DNA of 64,000 nt from Clostridium_AD sp050717535 (GCF_050717535.1 NZ_JBOITM010000079.1:1-64000); one strand, 5' to 3'. Positions 53,341-62,959 are shown, counted from the stretch's first letter. Numbers and translations are program-made. Notes: generated from the sequence alone by a model not told the origin.

Positions 53341-53407
53341 AATCTCCCTTTAAAAAAGAGTATTTGCAGACAATGCATCTGCAAACTCTACTTTAAATGG
53401 AGATTTA
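53341..53407. terminator. Long hairpin between convergent chemoreceptor and exonuclease genes
   Basis: AATCTCCCTTTAAA and AGTATTTGCAGA pair with TCTGCAAACTCTACTT and TTTAAATGGAGATT (a few bulges) around an eight-base loop. It serves as terminator for both genes; eight bases separate it from the exonuclease stop. Confidence 0.75.
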
Positions 53408-53414
53408 TTTATTT

Positions 53415-54173
53415 CTATAAAATAATGCACACAGGACAATGATCCGATCCAATAACATCATTTAAAATGTCAGCTTCCTTTATTTTACTGATTAAATCCT
53501 CAGTTACAAAGAAATAATCAATTCTCCATCCTACATTTTTTTCTCTAGCCTTAAACCTATAACTCCACCAAGAATATTTTTCTTCTTCTTCATGTAGATA
53601 TCTGAAAGTATCAACATAACCAAAGGATATAAATTTATCCATCCAAGCTCTTTCTATTGGTAAGAACCCTGAATACTTTTCGTTTGCCTTTGGATTTTTC
53701 AAATCAATTGCAGTATGGGCAGTATTATAATCCCCACAAATAATCAACTTTTTCCCTTTTTCCCTAAGTGCTTCACAGTAATCTAACAATGCATCGTAAA
53801 ATTCCATTTTATACTTTAATCTAAATTCATCTTTCTGTCCATTTGGAAAATATATGTTTAAAAGTGTAAAATCTTCGAACTCGGTTATTACTATTCTACC
53901 TTCACTATCAAACCGCTCTATTCCAATACCATAAGTAACAGATATAGGTTTTTGCTTAGTGTATGTAGCTACCCCACTATAGCCTTTCTTTTCTGCACAA
54001 GAAAAATATGAGTAATATCCTTCTATATTCTTAAGCTCTTCACTTATTTGAACTTCTTGAATTTTTGTCTCTTGAAGACATAAAACATCTGGTTGCTCCT
54101 TAGTAACCCAATCGATAAACCCTTTACCTTTTATAGCTCTTATACCATTTACATTCCAGGAATAAATTTTCAT
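53415..54173 (-). CDS. xth: Exodeoxyribonuclease III (AP endonuclease)
   Basis: 252-residue Xth/ExoA family enzyme for base-excision repair. Motifs in order: MKIYSWNVNGIRA, CLQETKIQE with the metal-binding Glu, SGVATYTKQKP, ICGDYNTAHTAIDLKNPKAN, YSWWSYRF with the catalytic region, and GSDHCPV at the C-terminus with the catalytic His. The start is ATG at 54173 behind GGAGGG; an earlier in-frame codon at 54212 would add 13 residues. Monocistronic. Confidence 0.95.
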   Translation of the reverse strand: MKIYSWNVNGIRAIKGKGFIDWVTKEQPDVLCLQETKIQEVQISEELKNIEGYYSYFSCAEKKGYSGVATYTKQKPISVTYGIGIERFDSEGRIVITEFEDFTLLNIYFPNGQKDEFRLKYKMEFYDALLDYCEALREKGKKLIICGDYNTAHTAIDLKNPKANEKYSGFLPIERAWMDKFISFGYVDTFRYLHEEEEKYSWWSYRFKAREKNVGWRIDYFFVTEDLISKIKEADILNDVIGSDHCPVCIIL

Positions 54174-54347
54174 AAAACACCCTCCTATAATATTTTTTTC
54201 ATATATTACCAACCTATATATTTTTGATTTAATATTTTAAACCTCATAAATAAATATCTTACCACTAATATATCATACTATTAGATATTATAAAATTAAC
54301 TATTGTAATTATTTCTTAACAACGAGTATTATAAGCTTATTAATAAA

Positions 54348-54376
54348 AGCACCTAGTTCAAAACGAACTAGATGCT
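54348..54376 (-). terminator. Terminator of the second chemoreceptor gene
   Basis: Arms AGCATCTAGTTC and GAACTAGGTGCT on the minus strand (one mismatch) around a four-base loop, 19 bases after the stop at 54395, followed by a TTTTATT run. Confidence 0.78.
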
Positions 54377-54394
54377 TGCTATAATAAAATTTTA

Positions 54395-56425
54395 TTATAT
54401 TTTAAATTTACTAATACTTTCTCTTAAATTATCAGCAAGAGCATTTAATTTTTCTGCATCACCTACTATTTCTTCAAGTCCTGCAGCTTGCTGCTGCGTA
54501 GATGCACTTACCTCTTCTGATGTTGCCGCCGTCTCTTGTGACACAGATGATGCATTTTCTATCTTTTCACTTACCTTATCTTTATAATTATTTATTTCTT
54601 TTAGTGAATTATCTACACTATTCATATCATTTTGAAGTAATTCCATTGCGCATTCAATCTTCTTGAATGTATCATTAGTAATTTGAACACTTCTACCAGT
54701 TTTAGTGTCTAACTCTTTAGAATATATTATTTGCTCCAGCACACCATTAACACTTGTCCTTATTACGTTTATTACCTTATCAATTTCAGAAGCTGAAACC
54801 GAAGATTGCTCTGCAAGTTTTCTTACCTCATCTGCAACAACTGCAAAGCCTCTTCCTGCTTCTCCTGCTCTTGCTGCTTCTATACTAGCATTTAAGGCTA
54901 ATAGATTTGTTTGCTCCGTTATTGCTTTTATAGTATCAGTTATTGCGCTAATTTTATTTGAATTTTCAGCTAAAATTTCTACCTTCTTAGCTACTTCATT
55001 ATTAGCCACAGTGTTTTCCTCAAATACAGTTCTTAAATTATTAACAACAATAATGCCTTCCTCAGTGGATTGTTTAACCTCTAAGGATGCTTTAATCATA
55101 TTTTTAGCATTAATAGTAGTTTTATTTACTTCTTCGCCTAAAGTAGTGGAATAATTAACACTCTCCTCTAAAATCTGAGACTGCTCATTTGCCCCTTGCG
55201 CAATTTGTTGAACTGCTCTTGCTACCTCATCTCCCACAGCATTTGATTCCTGAGTCGTAGCCGCTAAAGACTCTGCTGAATCCTTAACTTTATTTGAACT
55301 ATCTACTACATTTCTTAAAACTATAACCATATCATCTATCATATTATTTACTGATTCAATAATTTGTTGTACTTCTAAACTAGCATTTTTATTTTGATCC
55401 ACCCTTTGAGTAAAATCTCCATCCTTAATTTTTGCTAAAACTGCAATTAATTTTTCCATAGGCTTTGTTATTTTACCAGAAAATAATGTTCCTACGACAA
55501 TTACAAATATAAGTGATAATATTAAAACTATAATTGGTATTGTTAATCCTTCTATTATCTTTGCTACTTGTTCAGCTATTGGGATAAATCCTACTATCGT
55601 TAAATTAGTTTTTGCATCTAGCTCCTTATAAATTAGATATTTTTTCCCATTTACATTCAATGTAAGTTTGTTTTCTTTAGAATCCATAATGTTTTTTATC
55701 CATGGTTCTTCTTTTGAATTTTTTCCTAATAAAGCTTTATCTTTATATGCCGTTATTGTTCCTTTGTTATCTAGTACTGCTAAATAACCATTTTCACCTA
55801 ATTTAATATTCTCAACCATAGCAGATATTAATTCTAAGTCTACATCTATTCCAATTACACCTACAAGGTTACCTTTGAGGTCTTTAACTGACTTTGCGAA
55901 AGTCACTACATATTTTTTAGTGTCTGTATCCACATATGGATTAGTAGAAATTGCCTTGCCATCATTGCTAATTGCGTCTTTGTACCAGCTTGTTGAAGTT
56001 GGATCAAAAGTTGAAGGTAAGTCAACCTTAGGTTCTAGGTACATCTTCTTATCTGTAGTTCCAAGATATACGTGTAACATATCAGGATGAGTTTTTGCAA
56101 AGCCCTCAAAACTTTTTATTAACCATTGTGCAGAATCAGGATTTACCTTAACCATTGTTGCATTTGGATCATTTGATAACATATCTGTAGATTCAAAATT
56201 AGCTTTATATAATGAATCTATAGCCTCATTGACTCTCGATGTGCTTTGATTTGCATCGCTGTCAAATTCGCTCTTTAAATTCTTTGATAAACTGTAATAT
56301 GTTCCCATAGAAACTAATAGTATAGGTATAATTGCAGCCACTATAAGCAATGTTATTATCTGGAAACTCAGTTTTTTTCCTTTCAGTTTTCTTGAATCAT
56401 TTTTCTGGAACATTTTTTTTTTCAT
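54395..56425 (-). CDS. Methyl-accepting chemotaxis protein with dCache sensor
   Basis: 676-residue chemoreceptor. Helix 1 is about 23-45. The extracellular dCache_1 domain includes WYKDAISNDGKAISTNPYVD and VVTFAKSVKDLKGNLVGVIG. Helix 2 is about 290-310, then HAMP and the signalling coiled coil with ITEQTNLLALNASIEAARAG and GRGFAVVADEVRKLAEQS. The C-terminal half has several methylation-type Glu pairs. dCache sensors of this shape usually bind amino acids or small carboxylates; the ligand is not inferable. ATG at 56425 behind AAGAGGTGG. Confidence 0.93.
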   Translation of the reverse strand: MKKKMFQKNDSRKLKGKKLSFQIITLLIVAAIIPILLVSMGTYYSLSKNLKSEFDSDANQSTSRVNEAIDSLYKANFESTDMLSNDPNATMVKVNPDSAQWLIKSFEGFAKTHPDMLHVYLGTTDKKMYLEPKVDLPSTFDPTSTSWYKDAISNDGKAISTNPYVDTDTKKYVVTFAKSVKDLKGNLVGVIGIDVDLELISAMVENIKLGENGYLAVLDNKGTITAYKDKALLGKNSKEEPWIKNIMDSKENKLTLNVNGKKYLIYKELDAKTNLTIVGFIPIAEQVAKIIEGLTIPIIVLILSLIFVIVVGTLFSGKITKPMEKLIAVLAKIKDGDFTQRVDQNKNASLEVQQIIESVNNMIDDMVIVLRNVVDSSNKVKDSAESLAATTQESNAVGDEVARAVQQIAQGANEQSQILEESVNYSTTLGEEVNKTTINAKNMIKASLEVKQSTEEGIIVVNNLRTVFEENTVANNEVAKKVEILAENSNKISAITDTIKAITEQTNLLALNASIEAARAGEAGRGFAVVADEVRKLAEQSSVSASEIDKVINVIRTSVNGVLEQIIYSKELDTKTGRSVQITNDTFKKIECAMELLQNDMNSVDNSLKEINNYKDKVSEKIENASSVSQETAATSEEVSASTQQQAAGLEEIVGDAEKLNALADNLRESISKFKI

Positions 56426-56524
56426 AAAATAACCACCTCTTCATCTTTTGGTATTATTATATATTTCGATTTATTTTTCTTATTCTTTAGTACTTATTTT
56501 ATATTTTATTTCAAGGCTCTTATG

Positions 56525-57439
56525 TTAACCTTTTTTCCTATATTTATATATATATCTACCTATTAATAATATAATCGATAAAACAACTAGATAAGGTATC
56601 AATATAGATAAAACTACTACAAATCCTTTACTAAAATCAACTAGGGACTTCACTGAGGAGACAAACCCATTTGCAATTTTGTCTATAAACGACACATGAT
56701 TTTCTTTAATTTTATGAACTTCAGTTATTTCTATATTTAATGTACAAAAGTCTATTAAGTTATCCCATTTTTTTAAATTGCCTGTTAAACTTTCAATTTC
56801 ATATCTAACACTAGTTAATTCCTTTTCCAATACTATTATATCTTTGAGTTCACCGGTTTTCTTTAATAATTCTATTAATCTTTCCTCTTGAATAGTTAGT
56901 GATTTTAAATGAGCTTGAGTATCAAAGTATGCAGAGGTTACATCCTCCGTTGAAATTTGCTTACTTGTAATGCTCCCTAAGCTGCCAATATCTAATATAA
57001 AGCTGTCAAATTTCATCTTAGGAATCCTTAGTATAAATGTACCTCTTCTGCTTTGCTCGGATAACTTTGCCTCAATACCTGTACCTGATACATTAGAACT
57101 TTGCACATAAGCTCCCATACTACTCGTTTTACTTAAAATCTGCTTTACCGATACGTCAAAGTTTAGTGTTTCCATCTGTATTATTCCATTTCTTATTATC
57201 TTACCCTGGCCCTCTAAAGATGGGTTTAAATTATTCTTTGAATTGGTCTTTGTCTTAGCAGTTTCATTTGAAGTTGCAGTACCACTGTTTCCAAATCCAC
57301 TATCCCCCTTTGAAACATCCTTGCTAGCCTTGTTTTCAATGCTTGAAGTTGATTTTTTAGCCCCACACCCAGAAGCTACAACACCAATTATTATCATTGA
57401 CATTAGTATTGCTGCAATACTTTTAAACTTTCTTTTCAT
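56525..57439 (-). CDS. DUF4349 lipoprotein
   Basis: 304-residue envelope protein. A signal peptide with lipobox VVASGC (Cys about residue 25) is followed by a Ser/Thr/Asn-rich linker (about 26-75), then the DUF4349 domain: IIRNGIIQMETLNFDVSVKQ, GTFILRIPKMKFDSF, and the coiled-coil-like EERLIELLKKTGELKDIIVL to LNIEITEV, and finally one membrane helix (about 265-295) with a basic tail. The topology suggests attachment at both ends. The function of the family is not established. The start is the ATG at 57439 behind GGGGG; two upstream ATGs in frame have no ribosome site. Confidence 0.88.
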   Translation of the reverse strand: MKRKFKSIAAILMSMIIIGVVASGCGAKKSTSSIENKASKDVSKGDSGFGNSGTATSNETAKTKTNSKNNLNPSLEGQGKIIRNGIIQMETLNFDVSVKQILSKTSSMGAYVQSSNVSGTGIEAKLSEQSRRGTFILRIPKMKFDSFILDIGSLGSITSKQISTEDVTSAYFDTQAHLKSLTIQEERLIELLKKTGELKDIIVLEKELTSVRYEIESLTGNLKKWDNLIDFCTLNIEITEVHKIKENHVSFIDKIANGFVSSVKSLVDFSKGFVVVLSILIPYLVVLSIILLIGRYIYKYRKKG

Positions 57440-57475
57440 AAGATTCCGCGCCCCCTTTAAATTATACATATATAG

Positions 57476-57505
57476 ATTATACGTAATATTTTTGTAAAAA
57501 GCCAA
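57476..57505 (-). promoter_or_regulatory. Candidate promoter of the DUF4349 gene
   Basis: On the minus strand TTGGCT (57505-57500), 18-base spacer, TATAAT (57481-57476), 37 bases before the chosen start codon at 57439. Confidence 0.5.
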
Positions 57506-57790
57506 AGTTTCAAAAAATAAAAAAATGATTATATCACCCTTATGCATAATTATGAATATTAATATATTGAAGGGGGTACTTTATGTTTGACTTCTAGAGA
57601 AAAAACTGTCAGAAACAAAAAAATAATTTTATTGATACTCGAAGATAAGCCCTTTGAGTTTTAATAATTTTAAGTTTGCATTCCTCAAATATGTAAAGTA
57701 TATATTAATTAACAAAATCATCTATTAACTATAATATCTTGCGATAGTTTTCTTTTCCTCAATGTCCAATAATGTCTCTATAGCAAATTT

Positions 57791-57831
57791 AAAAGCGCTA
57801 TTCTGTTTAATTACAGCATAGTGCTTTTTTA
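57791..57831 (+). terminator. Terminator-like hairpin before the metallo-hydrolase gene
   Basis: AAAAGCGCTATTCTGT and ACAGCATAGTGCTTTT pair with two mismatches around TTAATT and end in TTTTTT on the plus strand. No intact plus-strand gene ends here, so it may be the terminator of the decayed short ORF at 57583 or a leader attenuator. Confidence 0.55.
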
Positions 57832-57856
57832 AAATCTATTTATTATTTAACTCTTC

Positions 57857-58792
57857 ATGTTTATAGTCAGTATAACTTTAGCATGTTGTGGTATAATTCT
57901 CTTAGACATTTTTTTAAAAAAATTTGAATTATACTGTAACAAAACAGTCAAAGTTAAGAGGTATAAAATGAGCTTTATTAAACTTACTAAAATCGTTGGA
58001 TATATGTATCAATTGCATCGTAGAAACTTTAAGTTGTACTTTAAACATATTCTTACTCCATATTCCGAGCCCGTAGTAAAAAATTCTATCCATTGGGTGG
58101 GTCATGCCACTGTAGTTATTAATTTAAATGGAAAAATCATAGTAACTGACCCTGTAACCAGTATAAACCTTGGTCAACTAAAAAGATTAATTAGACCATC
58201 TTTAAACTTAGCTTCCCTTAATATTGATTATATAGTGCTGTCTCATGGCCATATGGATCATATGAATTACACTACTCTAATTAAACTGAATAAAAGTGCC
58301 ATAGTTATTGCTCCTCAAAATTTAAAGTTTCCTTTAAAAATTTTAGGATTCAAGAAAGTAATTCTTCTAAAGGCAGGGGAAATATACAGTGATAATTACG
58401 TAAAAATAAAAGCTTTAAAAGCAAATCATGATGGCAGAAGATATCCTTGGGGCACTAAAGTTGATAGTAATTCCTATATAATTGAAAACACTGTAAAGAA
58501 AATTTTTTTTGCAGGTGACACTGCTTATACTGATATATACAAAGATTTCATGGCAGATATTGCTATTATGCCTGTAGGGTGTTATAAGCCCGATGAGTTT
58601 ATAGAGATGCATTGCTCTCCCGAGCAAAGTTTCAAAATGTTTAAGATGACAAAATCTAAATTTATGATTCCAATTCATTATAAAACCTATATTTTAGCTC
58701 AAGATGATGATGAGGTTACCTGTGATACACTAAAAAGAATAAATGATGGAAGCATAAAAATTATTGATATCGGTCAAACTGTAAAATTTTAA
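57857..58792 (+). CDS. Metallo-beta-lactamase-fold hydrolase (UlaG/NAPE-PLD-like), N-terminally anchored
   Basis: 311-residue protein. The N-terminal hydrophobic stretch (about 2-20) could anchor it in the membrane. The MBL domain has HWVGHATVVINLNGK, then the metal motif SHGHMDHMNY (HxHxDH), and the late metal ligands in FAGDTAYTD and IHYKTYI. It resembles the COG2220 group with L-ascorbate-6-phosphate lactonase and NAPE-phospholipase D; the substrate is unknown. The ATG at 57857 has a weak ribosome site, so a start at the ATG near 57968 (MSFIKL) is possible and would drop the anchor. Confidence 0.82.
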   Translation: MFIVSITLACCGIILLDIFLKKFELYCNKTVKVKRYKMSFIKLTKIVGYMYQLHRRNFKLYFKHILTPYSEPVVKNSIHWVGHATVVINLNGKIIVTDPVTSINLGQLKRLIRPSLNLASLNIDYIVLSHGHMDHMNYTTLIKLNKSAIVIAPQNLKFPLKILGFKKVILLKAGEIYSDNYVKIKALKANHDGRRYPWGTKVDSNSYIIENTVKKIFFAGDTAYTDIYKDFMADIAIMPVGCYKPDEFIEMHCSPEQSFKMFKMTKSKFMIPIHYKTYILAQDDDEVTCDTLKRINDGSIKIIDIGQTVKF

Positions 58793-58793
58793 G

Positions 58794-58838
58794 CAAAAAA
58801 CTGCCCATGGGTAGAATTAATCCATGGACAGAATTTTA
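58794..58838. terminator. Terminator shared by the metallo-hydrolase and SNF2 genes
   Basis: CTGCCCATGG and CCATGGACAG arms (one mismatch) around an 11-base loop, with A-rich DNA on the left and T-rich on the right, between two convergent genes. Confidence 0.75.
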
Positions 58839-58864
58839 ATAAAAAATCATTACTTAAACTTTAT

Positions 58865-61800
58865 TTAAACAAATAAAGCTTGTATTTCATTTTGGCTCAT
58901 CTGAGATAGAAATAATTCTGCTCCTGTTTCATTATTAATAACGCTCTCAATAATTTCACTTTTCTTTTGTTGTAATTTGAATATTTTTTCTTCTATAGTT
59001 CCTCTTGCTATTAATTTTATCACTTCTACTGTTTTCTTTTGTCCAATTCTATGTGCTCTATCCGTAGCTTGAGCTTCAACAGCTGGGTTCCACCAAGGGT
59101 CAAAATGTATCACCATATCCGCCCCTGTAAGATTTATACCCATACCACCTGCTTTTAGCGAAATTAAGAATACCTCTGTATCTCCTTCATTGAAAGTTTT
59201 AACCATTTCTATTCTTTTTTCTGCCTTAGTTGAACCATCTAAATACATATACTTTATTTCTTTATCTTCTAGCCTCTTAGAAATGTTTTTTAGTACTTTA
59301 GTAAACTGAGAAAATATTAATATTCTATGTCCCTGTTCTAAGCTATTTTCCAGGATTTCATCTAGAGCTTCCATTTTACCACTACCTCCAACATAATTAT
59401 CTATGAAAGTAGAAGGGTCACAACATATCTGTCTTAACCTTGTTAAAATTGATAGTATTTTAAATTTACTTTTGTTATATCCTTTTTCTTTTATATCACC
59501 TTCTAATTCTCCTTTTGCATCCTTTAAATAAGCCATATATAATTTTTTCTGATCCTCCGTCATTTCTACTGAAATTCTATGTTCTATTTTAGCTGGCAAT
59601 TCTTTTGCCACCTCGAGTTTAGTACGCCTGAGTATAAATGGCTTTACATGATTGTTTAGTTCTTCAAGAGCCTTATGACTACCATCCTTAACAATTGGGA
59701 TTTCGTATCTTTTAGAAAAAGCACTGTGTTTTAAAAGATACCCTGGCATTATAAAGTCAAAAATTGACCAAAGCTCAGTGAGAGAATTTTCAATAGGAGT
59801 CCCTGTAATTGCAAATTTACCTATGGCATTTATATTTTTTACAGAATGTGCATTTAACGAATTAAAATTCTTAATTTGCTGCGCTTCATCTAAAAAACAA
59901 TATCTAAAAACTATTTTCTCATAGTCATCAATATCGCGCCTTATAAGTGCATAAGAAGTAATAACTACATCCGCAGCCTCAATGTTTTGCTTTTGCTCTT
60001 CCCTCTGGCTTTTATTCCCTGATATTACAATACAATTTATTGATGGTGCAAATTTTTCTATTTCTTCCTTCCAATTGTATACAAGTGAAGTAGGACATAC
60101 TACTAGTGATGGTTGTTTGTTCTCATTTTCTTCAACTTCTGATTGGATAAAAGCTATGGCTTGCAACGTCTTACCAAGTCCCATTTCATCTGCTAATATC
60201 CCTCCAAATCCACACCTGGCAAGAGTTTTCAACCAAATAAATCCAGCTTTTTGATAAACTCTCATTGTACCTTCTAACGTTTTAGGCACCTCCGCTTTGA
60301 TTGCCCCTAAATCTTTTACATTATTTATAAGCTCCTTAAATTTATTATTTGTAGCTACAAAATCCATCTGTTCTCGCCTTAATTTTTCTTCTATATATAT
60401 GGCATTATATTTAGATAGTAAAATCTTATTCTTTGAAATATCTCTATCCTTTATATTTAGATAATCTATCATTCCTGCAACATTAACTAATTTATTTGAA
60501 TCCAATAATACAAAGCTACCATTTTTAAGCCTATAATATTTTCTTTTTTCTCTTAAGGCTTTAAAAATATTGCTAAGCTCTATATTATCTACCCCCTCAA
60601 TACTAAAGTTAAATTCTAAAAGGTTTTCCTTGTTTAATTTTACACTTGACTTATATCCAGAACTTCCATGAACCTTAATTTTCTTGAATTCTTCTGAATA
60701 ATATACCTCTGCCACTTTCTTAAGTTTTTCAAGCCCTGCAACTAAAAACTCTAGTAGCAAAGCTTCATCTTTAACTTCAAACCCTGTATTTGTTTTAACA
60801 AATCCAAATTGATTAAATAAATTTATAATTTTCATTTCCTTCTCTATGTCTCTTATAAGTACCCTTCCCTCTTGTGATTTGTTTTCACTAATGTTAAAGG
60901 GGTTTAATTCCATATCTCCATACTTAAAAGTAATAATCGCCTCTACATTATCATCGCTTTTTTCAAAATAAACAATTGCCTTCAACTCTTCATTATAAAA
61001 TTCACTTTCTAGTGATGCGTCTACGGTAACTCTATCACTTATCTTTTTTAAAGTAGGAAGTAAAAATGATGCTACATTCGCTTTCTCTTCTTCATAAAAT
61101 TCTATGTAATTATTATTTTCTTCTTTAAATCTAGTGTATAGTGGTAAATATGCATTCCTTTGCTCTTTAGGTATTTCATATATTTTATCTATATAAAAGA
61201 AAAATTCACCATCATTGCATAATGCATTAGGCATATGCTGCTTTTGCTTTAGTACAAATTTATCATTTTCTCCATTAATTTCGAATTCTAGTGGCATAGA
61301 CTCCTGTATTACATGTACATTAGTAAATACTTGGTCTTTTATTACAGCGGTTATAACCCTATTGCCTAAACATTTAAATAGTCTTTTAACCATGCTCTCT
61401 GTAAAATAAGCTCTTTTACCAGATAAGAATCTTACTACACTGCGTATATTTCCATTCTCAGTTGCAGCCACCTCAAGTTCACTAGCTTCATTAAACAACT
61501 CAATGATTTTTAAATCTTCTTCTTTAAATAAGTGTATATATGGGTTATAAGTAAAATTTTTACCGAATTCCATGGTTTCAGAGCCCTTATTGTAACAGGC
61601 GAAAAATTCTTTTATGTTTTTAACTACATAAAGCTTATCCTCCCCAATTCTTAGCTCCACACAAACTTTTCTGTTATTACTATTACAATCATAATAATAC
61701 TTTAGGTCTATATTTAAATATTGTTTTGCTATTGAATTGCTGCTTATATTTTTGGTTATTTGTTTTATTAAGCTATTTGTTTTATCCATCCTTTGTTTTT

Positions 61801-62128
61801 TAATAATTTGTTCTTTTTCATGGAAATACTTTAATAATGTGGCCACTACATGTTTACACATGCTTGTCTTACCAAAATAGCTATAATATGCATTACATTC
61901 ACAATGATAAATTATAAACGGAGCAATATTATTAAAACTTGCATTTACTTTATACTGTGTCAAACTAGACGACTCAACATTTGAAGTTATCATAGTTTCC
62001 TCGTAGTTTTCTTGCTTTTTTATTTCTATATCAATGTGTGTAACCTTATTACTTAAATAATACTCTGCCCCTGTTTTATAAGAATCACTATTACTATATT
62101 CCCGTATAACCTCTTCATTAATATCCAT
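58865..62128 (-). CDS. SNF2-family helicase with SWIM zinc-binding domain
   Basis: 1087-residue bacterial Snf2-type ATPase. The N-terminal SWIM motif has its Cys pair in CECNAYYSYFGKTSMCKHVV (CxC...CxH). A bacterial SNF2-associated domain spans about 150-600. The motor has ADEMGLGKTLQAIAF (motif I), FLDEAQQIKNF (motif II), TGTPIENSLTELWSIFDF (III), and in the second lobe ILIFSQFTKVL, SLKAGGMGINLTGADM and QATDRAHRIGQ (VI). These translocate on duplex DNA and are thought to affect transcription or repair. The ATG at 62128 follows a GGGGTG site at nine bases; the GTG at 62140 lies inside that site. Confidence 0.94.
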   Translation of the reverse strand: MDINEEVIREYSNSDSYKTGAEYYLSNKVTHIDIEIKKQENYEETMITSNVESSSLTQYKVNASFNNIAPFIIYHCECNAYYSYFGKTSMCKHVVATLLKYFHEKEQIIKKQRMDKTNSLIKQITKNISSNSIAKQYLNIDLKYYYDCNSNNRKVCVELRIGEDKLYVVKNIKEFFACYNKGSETMEFGKNFTYNPYIHLFKEEDLKIIELFNEASELEVAATENGNIRSVVRFLSGKRAYFTESMVKRLFKCLGNRVITAVIKDQVFTNVHVIQESMPLEFEINGENDKFVLKQKQHMPNALCNDGEFFFYIDKIYEIPKEQRNAYLPLYTRFKEENNNYIEFYEEEKANVASFLLPTLKKISDRVTVDASLESEFYNEELKAIVYFEKSDDNVEAIITFKYGDMELNPFNISENKSQEGRVLIRDIEKEMKIINLFNQFGFVKTNTGFEVKDEALLLEFLVAGLEKLKKVAEVYYSEEFKKIKVHGSSGYKSSVKLNKENLLEFNFSIEGVDNIELSNIFKALREKRKYYRLKNGSFVLLDSNKLVNVAGMIDYLNIKDRDISKNKILLSKYNAIYIEEKLRREQMDFVATNNKFKELINNVKDLGAIKAEVPKTLEGTMRVYQKAGFIWLKTLARCGFGGILADEMGLGKTLQAIAFIQSEVEENENKQPSLVVCPTSLVYNWKEEIEKFAPSINCIVISGNKSQREEQKQNIEAADVVITSYALIRRDIDDYEKIVFRYCFLDEAQQIKNFNSLNAHSVKNINAIGKFAITGTPIENSLTELWSIFDFIMPGYLLKHSAFSKRYEIPIVKDGSHKALEELNNHVKPFILRRTKLEVAKELPAKIEHRISVEMTEDQKKLYMAYLKDAKGELEGDIKEKGYNKSKFKILSILTRLRQICCDPSTFIDNYVGGSGKMEALDEILENSLEQGHRILIFSQFTKVLKNISKRLEDKEIKYMYLDGSTKAEKRIEMVKTFNEGDTEVFLISLKAGGMGINLTGADMVIHFDPWWNPAVEAQATDRAHRIGQKKTVEVIKLIARGTIEEKIFKLQQKKSEIIESVINNETGAELFLSQMSQNEIQALFV

Positions 62129-62218
62129 CAAAAGTTTCACCCCACGAATTTTTCTAGTCCTTGTATCTTATGATTATTAGCATTCGTTACTATTATATAC
62201 TATTCCTAACTACAAAAA

Positions 62219-62244
62219 CACACTCAAAAGATTAAATGAGTGTG
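62219..62244 (-). terminator. Terminator of the cold-shock gene
   Basis: CACACTCA and TGAGTGTG arms around a ten-base loop, followed by TTTTTG on the minus strand, 46 bases after the stop at 62291. Confidence 0.82.
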
Positions 62245-62290
62245 CCAAAACATTATAATTTCTACTATGCTATTGTCCTAAAAATCACCT

Positions 62291-62494
62291 CTACATCTTT
62301 TGAACATTTATAGCTTGTAGCCCTTTAGGTGCATCTACTACATCAAATTGCACTTCTTCACCTTCATGTAAATCCTTTTGAGGTCCTTGCTCTTTTATTG
62401 CTAAATGATGAACAAATACATCTTCGCCCTCTTGAGCAGATATAAATCCATATCCTCTTTCAGTATCATACCACTTTACTATTCCTGTTATCAT
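62291..62494 (-). CDS. csp: Cold-shock protein, CspA family
   Basis: 67-residue single cold-shock domain. RNP1 is RGYGFI (KWYDTERGYGFIS) and RNP2 is VFVHH. The aromatic RNA-binding face is complete except that the usual Phe of KWFN is Tyr. It is an RNA chaperone that melts cold-stabilised structures. ATG at 62494 behind AAGGAGG. The leader upstream is AT-rich and holds no clear cold-box that I can identify. Confidence 0.95.
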   Translation of the reverse strand: MITGIVKWYDTERGYGFISAQEGEDVFVHHLAIKEQGPQKDLHEGEEVQFDVVDAPKGLQAINVQKM

Positions 62495-62699
62495 ATATCT
62501 TCCTCCTTATCGTTCTCTGAAGTAAAAGGATTCAAAGTTTAATTATAGTATTAGCTATAACTGTCTAACTAATACTTTTAAATGTACATAAATTCTTTAC
62601 ATAAGTAATAAAATCATTATTTTTTTTGAAACTTCAACAAGCTGGAAATACTCAACTGAAATCTGGCCCATTTATACCTTAAAATAAATTGCATATAAA

Positions 62700-62739
62700 A
62701 AAAATAATCCCAGCATAAATAAAATTTATGCTGGGATTA
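62700..62739 (-). terminator. Terminator of the tRNA pair
   Basis: Perfect 15-bp arms AATCCCAGCATAAAT and ATTTATGCTGGGATT around AAA-type loop, followed by T residues on the minus strand, downstream of tRNA-Gln. Confidence 0.88.
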
Positions 62740-62791
62740 TCTATATTAATCATAGTGATATTTTACTATTTTATATTTGCCTGAAAATATT

Positions 62792-62866
62792 TGGCTGGGG
62801 TGGAAGGATTCGAACCTGCGGATGCCAGAGTCAGAGTCTAGTGCCTTACCACTTGGCTACACCCCA
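62792..62866 (-). tRNA. tRNA-Gln (CUG)
   Basis: 75 bases including an encoded CCA. Acceptor TGGGGTG pairs with CACCCCA, discriminator G. The anticodon loop CTCTGAC gives CUG, which reads CAG. D-arm AGCC-AAGTGGTAA-GGC, T-loop GGTTCGAATCC. It is 18 bases from tRNA-Glu and shares a terminator with it. Confidence 0.94.
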
Positions 62867-62884
62867 ATGAAAAATAAAATTAAA

Positions 62885-62959
62885 TGGTGACTCCTAGGGG
62901 AATTGAACCCCTGATTCCACCGTGAGAGGGTGGTGTCTTAACCTCTTGACCAAGGAGCC
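62885..62959 (-). tRNA. tRNA-Glu (CUC)
   Basis: 75 bases including encoded CCA. Acceptor GGCTCCT/AGGAGTC with one G-U pair, discriminator A. The anticodon loop CTCTCAC in stem CCACC/GGTGG gives CUC, reading GAG. T-loop GGTTCAATTCC. It is the first gene of the two-tRNA unit on the minus strand. Confidence 0.94.

Larger units (their letters stand above)
57440..57856. other. Gene-poor region between DUF4349 and metallo-hydrolase genes
   Basis: 417 bases. It has the DUF4349 promoter (57476-57505), a strong ribosome site AAGGGGG at 57570-57576 followed by an ATG at 57583 that meets TAG after four codons, and a hairpin at 57791-57831. The reading frame behind the early TAG resembles a decayed short gene, but I cannot name it. 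Confidence 0.5.

Noticed and set aside
54705..55154. Open frame of 149 codons on the plus strand
   Set aside because: It is a shadow of the chemoreceptor coiled coil; Ser/Leu/Ile-rich low-quality composition.
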